Origin: Clostridia bacterium
GTDB lineage: Bacteria; Bacillota; Clostridia; Christensenellales; Borkfalkiaceae
Assembly (NCBI GenBank): GCA_029054485.1
Contig: JAIDFD010000142.1
Coordinates: forward strand, 1-7,464
Length of the DNA stretch: 7,464 nt
Direction: 5' to 3'
Within the stretch, counting starts at the first letter, position 1. Each line of letters starts with the position of its first letter. Under the pieces are notes generated by a model. It did not search any database, had not been told where the DNA came from, and saw only the letters and a program-made list of their open reading frames with translations. This document shows, in pieces, positions 5,935 to 7,464 of the stretch. Position numbers and translations under genes: made by a program.

Positions 5935-5963
5935 AAAAAACTGTAAAATAGTTAAAACAGTTT
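5935..5963 (-). terminator. Weak terminator-like hairpin after truA
   Basis: A 7-bp stem (AAACTGT at 5963-5957, ACAGTTT at 5944-5938 on the minus strand) with a 12-nt loop spans the truA stop codon and runs into TTTTTT. The stem is A/T-rich and overlaps the last codons, so termination is probably leaky. It is the only terminator-like signal between truA and the next gene. Confidence 0.35.
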
Positions 5964-6710
5964 AATACCGTAGTCAACGCTTTCAAGCGTCAGTCCCTGC
6001 GGCGGCATAGTTTTTCCGACCGAGTTTCTGTCGCACTTTTCAAGCGAGTTATATAAGTCCGTTTCTGTCAGTCTGCCCGCCGCAAAGTCGAGCATTGTAC
6101 CCGCGAGCGTGCGCACCATATTGTACAGAAATCCGTTGCCCGTAACGTAAATTTCCACGTCGCCGCTTCCGCGGAAGTCCGCCGTTTTTACCTCTACAGA
6201 GTAGATTGTTCTGACAGTGGTTTTTACCTGCGAGCCGGACGCGCAGTAGGCTTTGAAGTCGTGCTCGCCCTCGAAGATTTTCGCCGCTTTATACAGCTTT
6301 TCGAAATCGATATCGAATTTGATATTTACCGCGTATCTGTCCTTTAAAGGGTTTGTACGCTTTGAAAGATAGACGCGGTAGCAGTAAGTTTTTTTCTTCG
6401 CGCTCTTTACCGCGTCGAAGTTTTCGGGCGCGCCCGCCGACTGCAAAACGCGGATATCATCAGGAAGATACACGTTCACCGCGTCCGCCATTCTCTCGGG
6501 CGGAATTGTACAGTCCGCCTCAAAATGGCAAACCTGCGCCGCCGCGTGGACTCCGCTGTCAGTCCTGCCGCTCGCCGTTACGTTCACCGTAAAACCCAAC
6601 ACTCGTTCAAGTGCGCAAGTGAGCTTTTCCTGAACGGTGACCGCGTTCTGCTGAATTTGCCAGCCGCCGTAATTAGTGCCGTCGTAGGCAATAAGCAAAG
6701 CGTACTTCAT
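5952..6710 (-). CDS. truA: tRNA pseudouridine(38-40) synthase TruA
   Basis: Converts uridines 38, 39 and 40 in the anticodon arm of many tRNAs to pseudouridine. The 252 residues match the family size (about 245-270). The catalytic aspartate is D51 in GRTDSGVHA (48-56). Other family signatures are FEGEHDF (146-152), GNGFLYNMVR (191-200) and the C-terminal PPQGLTLESVDY (236-247). The ATG at 6710 shares its A with the ecfT stop codon (TGATG), and AAGGG lies about 9 nt upstream inside ecfT, which points to translational coupling. An ecfT-truA arrangement is common in Bacillota, usually in the large ribosomal protein region downstream of ecfA1/ecfA2. Confidence 0.96.
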   Translation of the reverse strand: MKYALLIAYDGTNYGGWQIQQNAVTVQEKLTCALERVLGFTVNVTASGRTDSGVHAAAQVCHFEADCTIPPERMADAVNVYLPDDIRVLQSAGAPENFDAVKSAKKKTYCYRVYLSKRTNPLKDRYAVNIKFDIDFEKLYKAAKIFEGEHDFKAYCASGSQVKTTVRTIYSVEVKTADFRGSGDVEIYVTGNGFLYNMVRTLAGTMLDFAAGRLTETDLYNSLEKCDRNSVGKTMPPQGLTLESVDYGIKLF

Positions 6711-7464
6711 CAGCTTACCCTTATAAAATCGTAGATTTGCGGGAACATATCCGCGGCGTAAATATTGAAAAGCACCACGCCCGTAATCATCGCCGCATAC
6801 AGGAAAAATATAATAACGTCACGCCAGCCGAATTTCAGTTTTTTGTACTTCGTTCTGTTTTTAGAGCCGGAGTAACAGCGGGCGTCCATAGCGTCTCCCA
6901 GCTCTTCCGCGCGTCTGAACGCGCTTATTAAAAGAGGTATCAGTATGGGGATTATTGCCTTTATGCGTTTGAAAATATTTCCGCTTTCAAAGTCCGCGCC
7001 CCTCGCCTTCTGCGCCGAGATAATGCGGTTGGTTTCGTCTATGAGCGTCGGGATAAACCTCAGCGCTATTGACATAATCAGCGCGAGTTCGTGTACGGGG
7101 AAACGTATCCACTTCAACGGCGTCAGCAAACTTTCAATACCGTCCGTAAGCTCTACGGGGGTAGTCGTGAGAGTTAAAAGCGCCGAACCCATAACAAGGA
7201 AAAACAGCCTTAATACGAGGAATACGGTAAAAATTATTCCCTCGCGGTAAATCTTTATAAACTGCCAGTGGACGAGCAAATGCTCGCCGCCGTGGAAAAA
7301 CAGGTTTAAAATTGCGGTGAACGCAAGAAGTATCAGTATACCTTTAACCGAGCGCAGAACCCTGAACAAAGGCACGCGCGAGGCGGCTATACTGATTACA
7401 AGAACGAGAAAACAAGCCGCCATTCCGTAAAAGTTTTTTGCAAGGAACAGAGCAACTATATAAG
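6710..7464 (-). CDS. ecfT: Energy-coupling factor transporter transmembrane protein EcfT (5' end outside window)
   Basis: Membrane subunit of ECF vitamin/metal importers. It connects the EcfA1/EcfA2 ATPases to exchangeable substrate-binding S components. The reading frame is open to the window edge: 13 more sense codons (YIVALFLAKNFYG) precede the Met encoded at 7421-7423, and they fit EcfT's first helix, so that Met is internal. About 250 residues are visible, and perhaps 20-40 N-terminal ones are missing. Counting from the Met at 7423, several hydrophobic helices are seen (for example 1-15, 28-45, 63-85, 203-223). RFIPTLIDE lies at 122-130, and the two coupling-helix motifs are ARG at 140-142 and ARCY at 181-184. 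The second is usually ARG(Y), here with Cys for Gly. The last codons overlap truA. Upstream ecfA genes are expected beyond 7464. Confidence 0.93.
   Translation of the reverse strand, partial: YIVALFLAKNFYGMAACFLVLVISIAASRVPLFRVLRSVKGILILLAFTAILNLFFHGGEHLLVHWQFIKIYREGIIFTVFLVLRLFFLVMGSALLTLTTTPVELTDGIESLLTPLKWIRFPVHELALIMSIALRFIPTLIDETNRIISAQKARGADFESGNIFKRIKAIIPILIPLLISAFRRAEELGDAMDARCYSGSKNRTKYKKLKFGWRDVIIFFLYAAMITGVVLFNIYAADMFPQIYDFIRVS

Noticed and set aside
6710..7423. Complete 237-aa EcfT starting at the Met at 7423
   Set aside because: The frame is open to the window edge, and the 13 extra codons match the first EcfT helix, so the gene is 5'-truncated by the window.
1..7464. tRNA or rRNA genes, CRISPR arrays, IS elements, integrase or phage genes
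   Set aside because: None seen; genes occupy nearly all of the window and the gaps hold only promoters, terminators and short repeats.

Overview
All supported genes lie on the minus strand, so they are transcribed from high to low coordinates. The repertoire suggests a Bacillota/Clostridia-type genome, probably an uncultured gut or anaerobe lineage: ecfT-truA, mnmE, holA, a CdaA-type diadenylate cyclase, a Gram-positive-style ACT-domain aspartokinase, purine-rich Shine-Dalgarno sites and compact intrinsic terminators. The lineage assignment is inference from gene content only. There are no mobile elements, tRNAs, rRNAs or CRISPR arrays, and no intergenic gap longer than about 100 bases.

Layout in transcription order. 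(1) 7464-5952: the 5'-truncated ecfT (energy-coupling-factor transporter T subunit), followed by truA (tRNA pseudouridine 38-40 synthase). They are joined by a one-base TGATG overlap and end in a weak terminator-like hairpin. (2) 5927-4964: a single-gene unit with a putative promoter, a leader made almost wholly of two 12-bp direct repeats, an unrecognised four-helix membrane protein with a Q/Y/N-rich tail, and a strong palindromic terminator. (3) 4963-2563: a mnmE-holA unit with a good promoter (extended -10) and a strong terminator. (4) 2557-11: a unit running cdaA, then a 38-codon ORF that is only the N-terminal membrane anchor of a CdaR/YbbR-like protein, then lysC, then a 51-codon single-helix membrane protein.

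The most interesting point is in unit 4. In Bacillota cdaA is normally followed by cdaR, a membrane-anchored protein with several extracytoplasmic YbbR domains that regulates CdaA, and then by glmM. Here the cdaR position, the overlap with cdaA and the ribosome binding site are kept. The ORF stops after the membrane helix, no YbbR domain follows, and lysC sits where glmM would be expected. This may be a micro-CdaR that works only through the membrane, or a decayed remnant. The strong Shine-Dalgarno site (GGAGGG, 8 nt before the ATG) and the intact overlap favour continued translation. The same transcription unit ends with a second, unrelated single-helix small protein downstream of lysC, so two membrane microproteins flank the aspartokinase gene.
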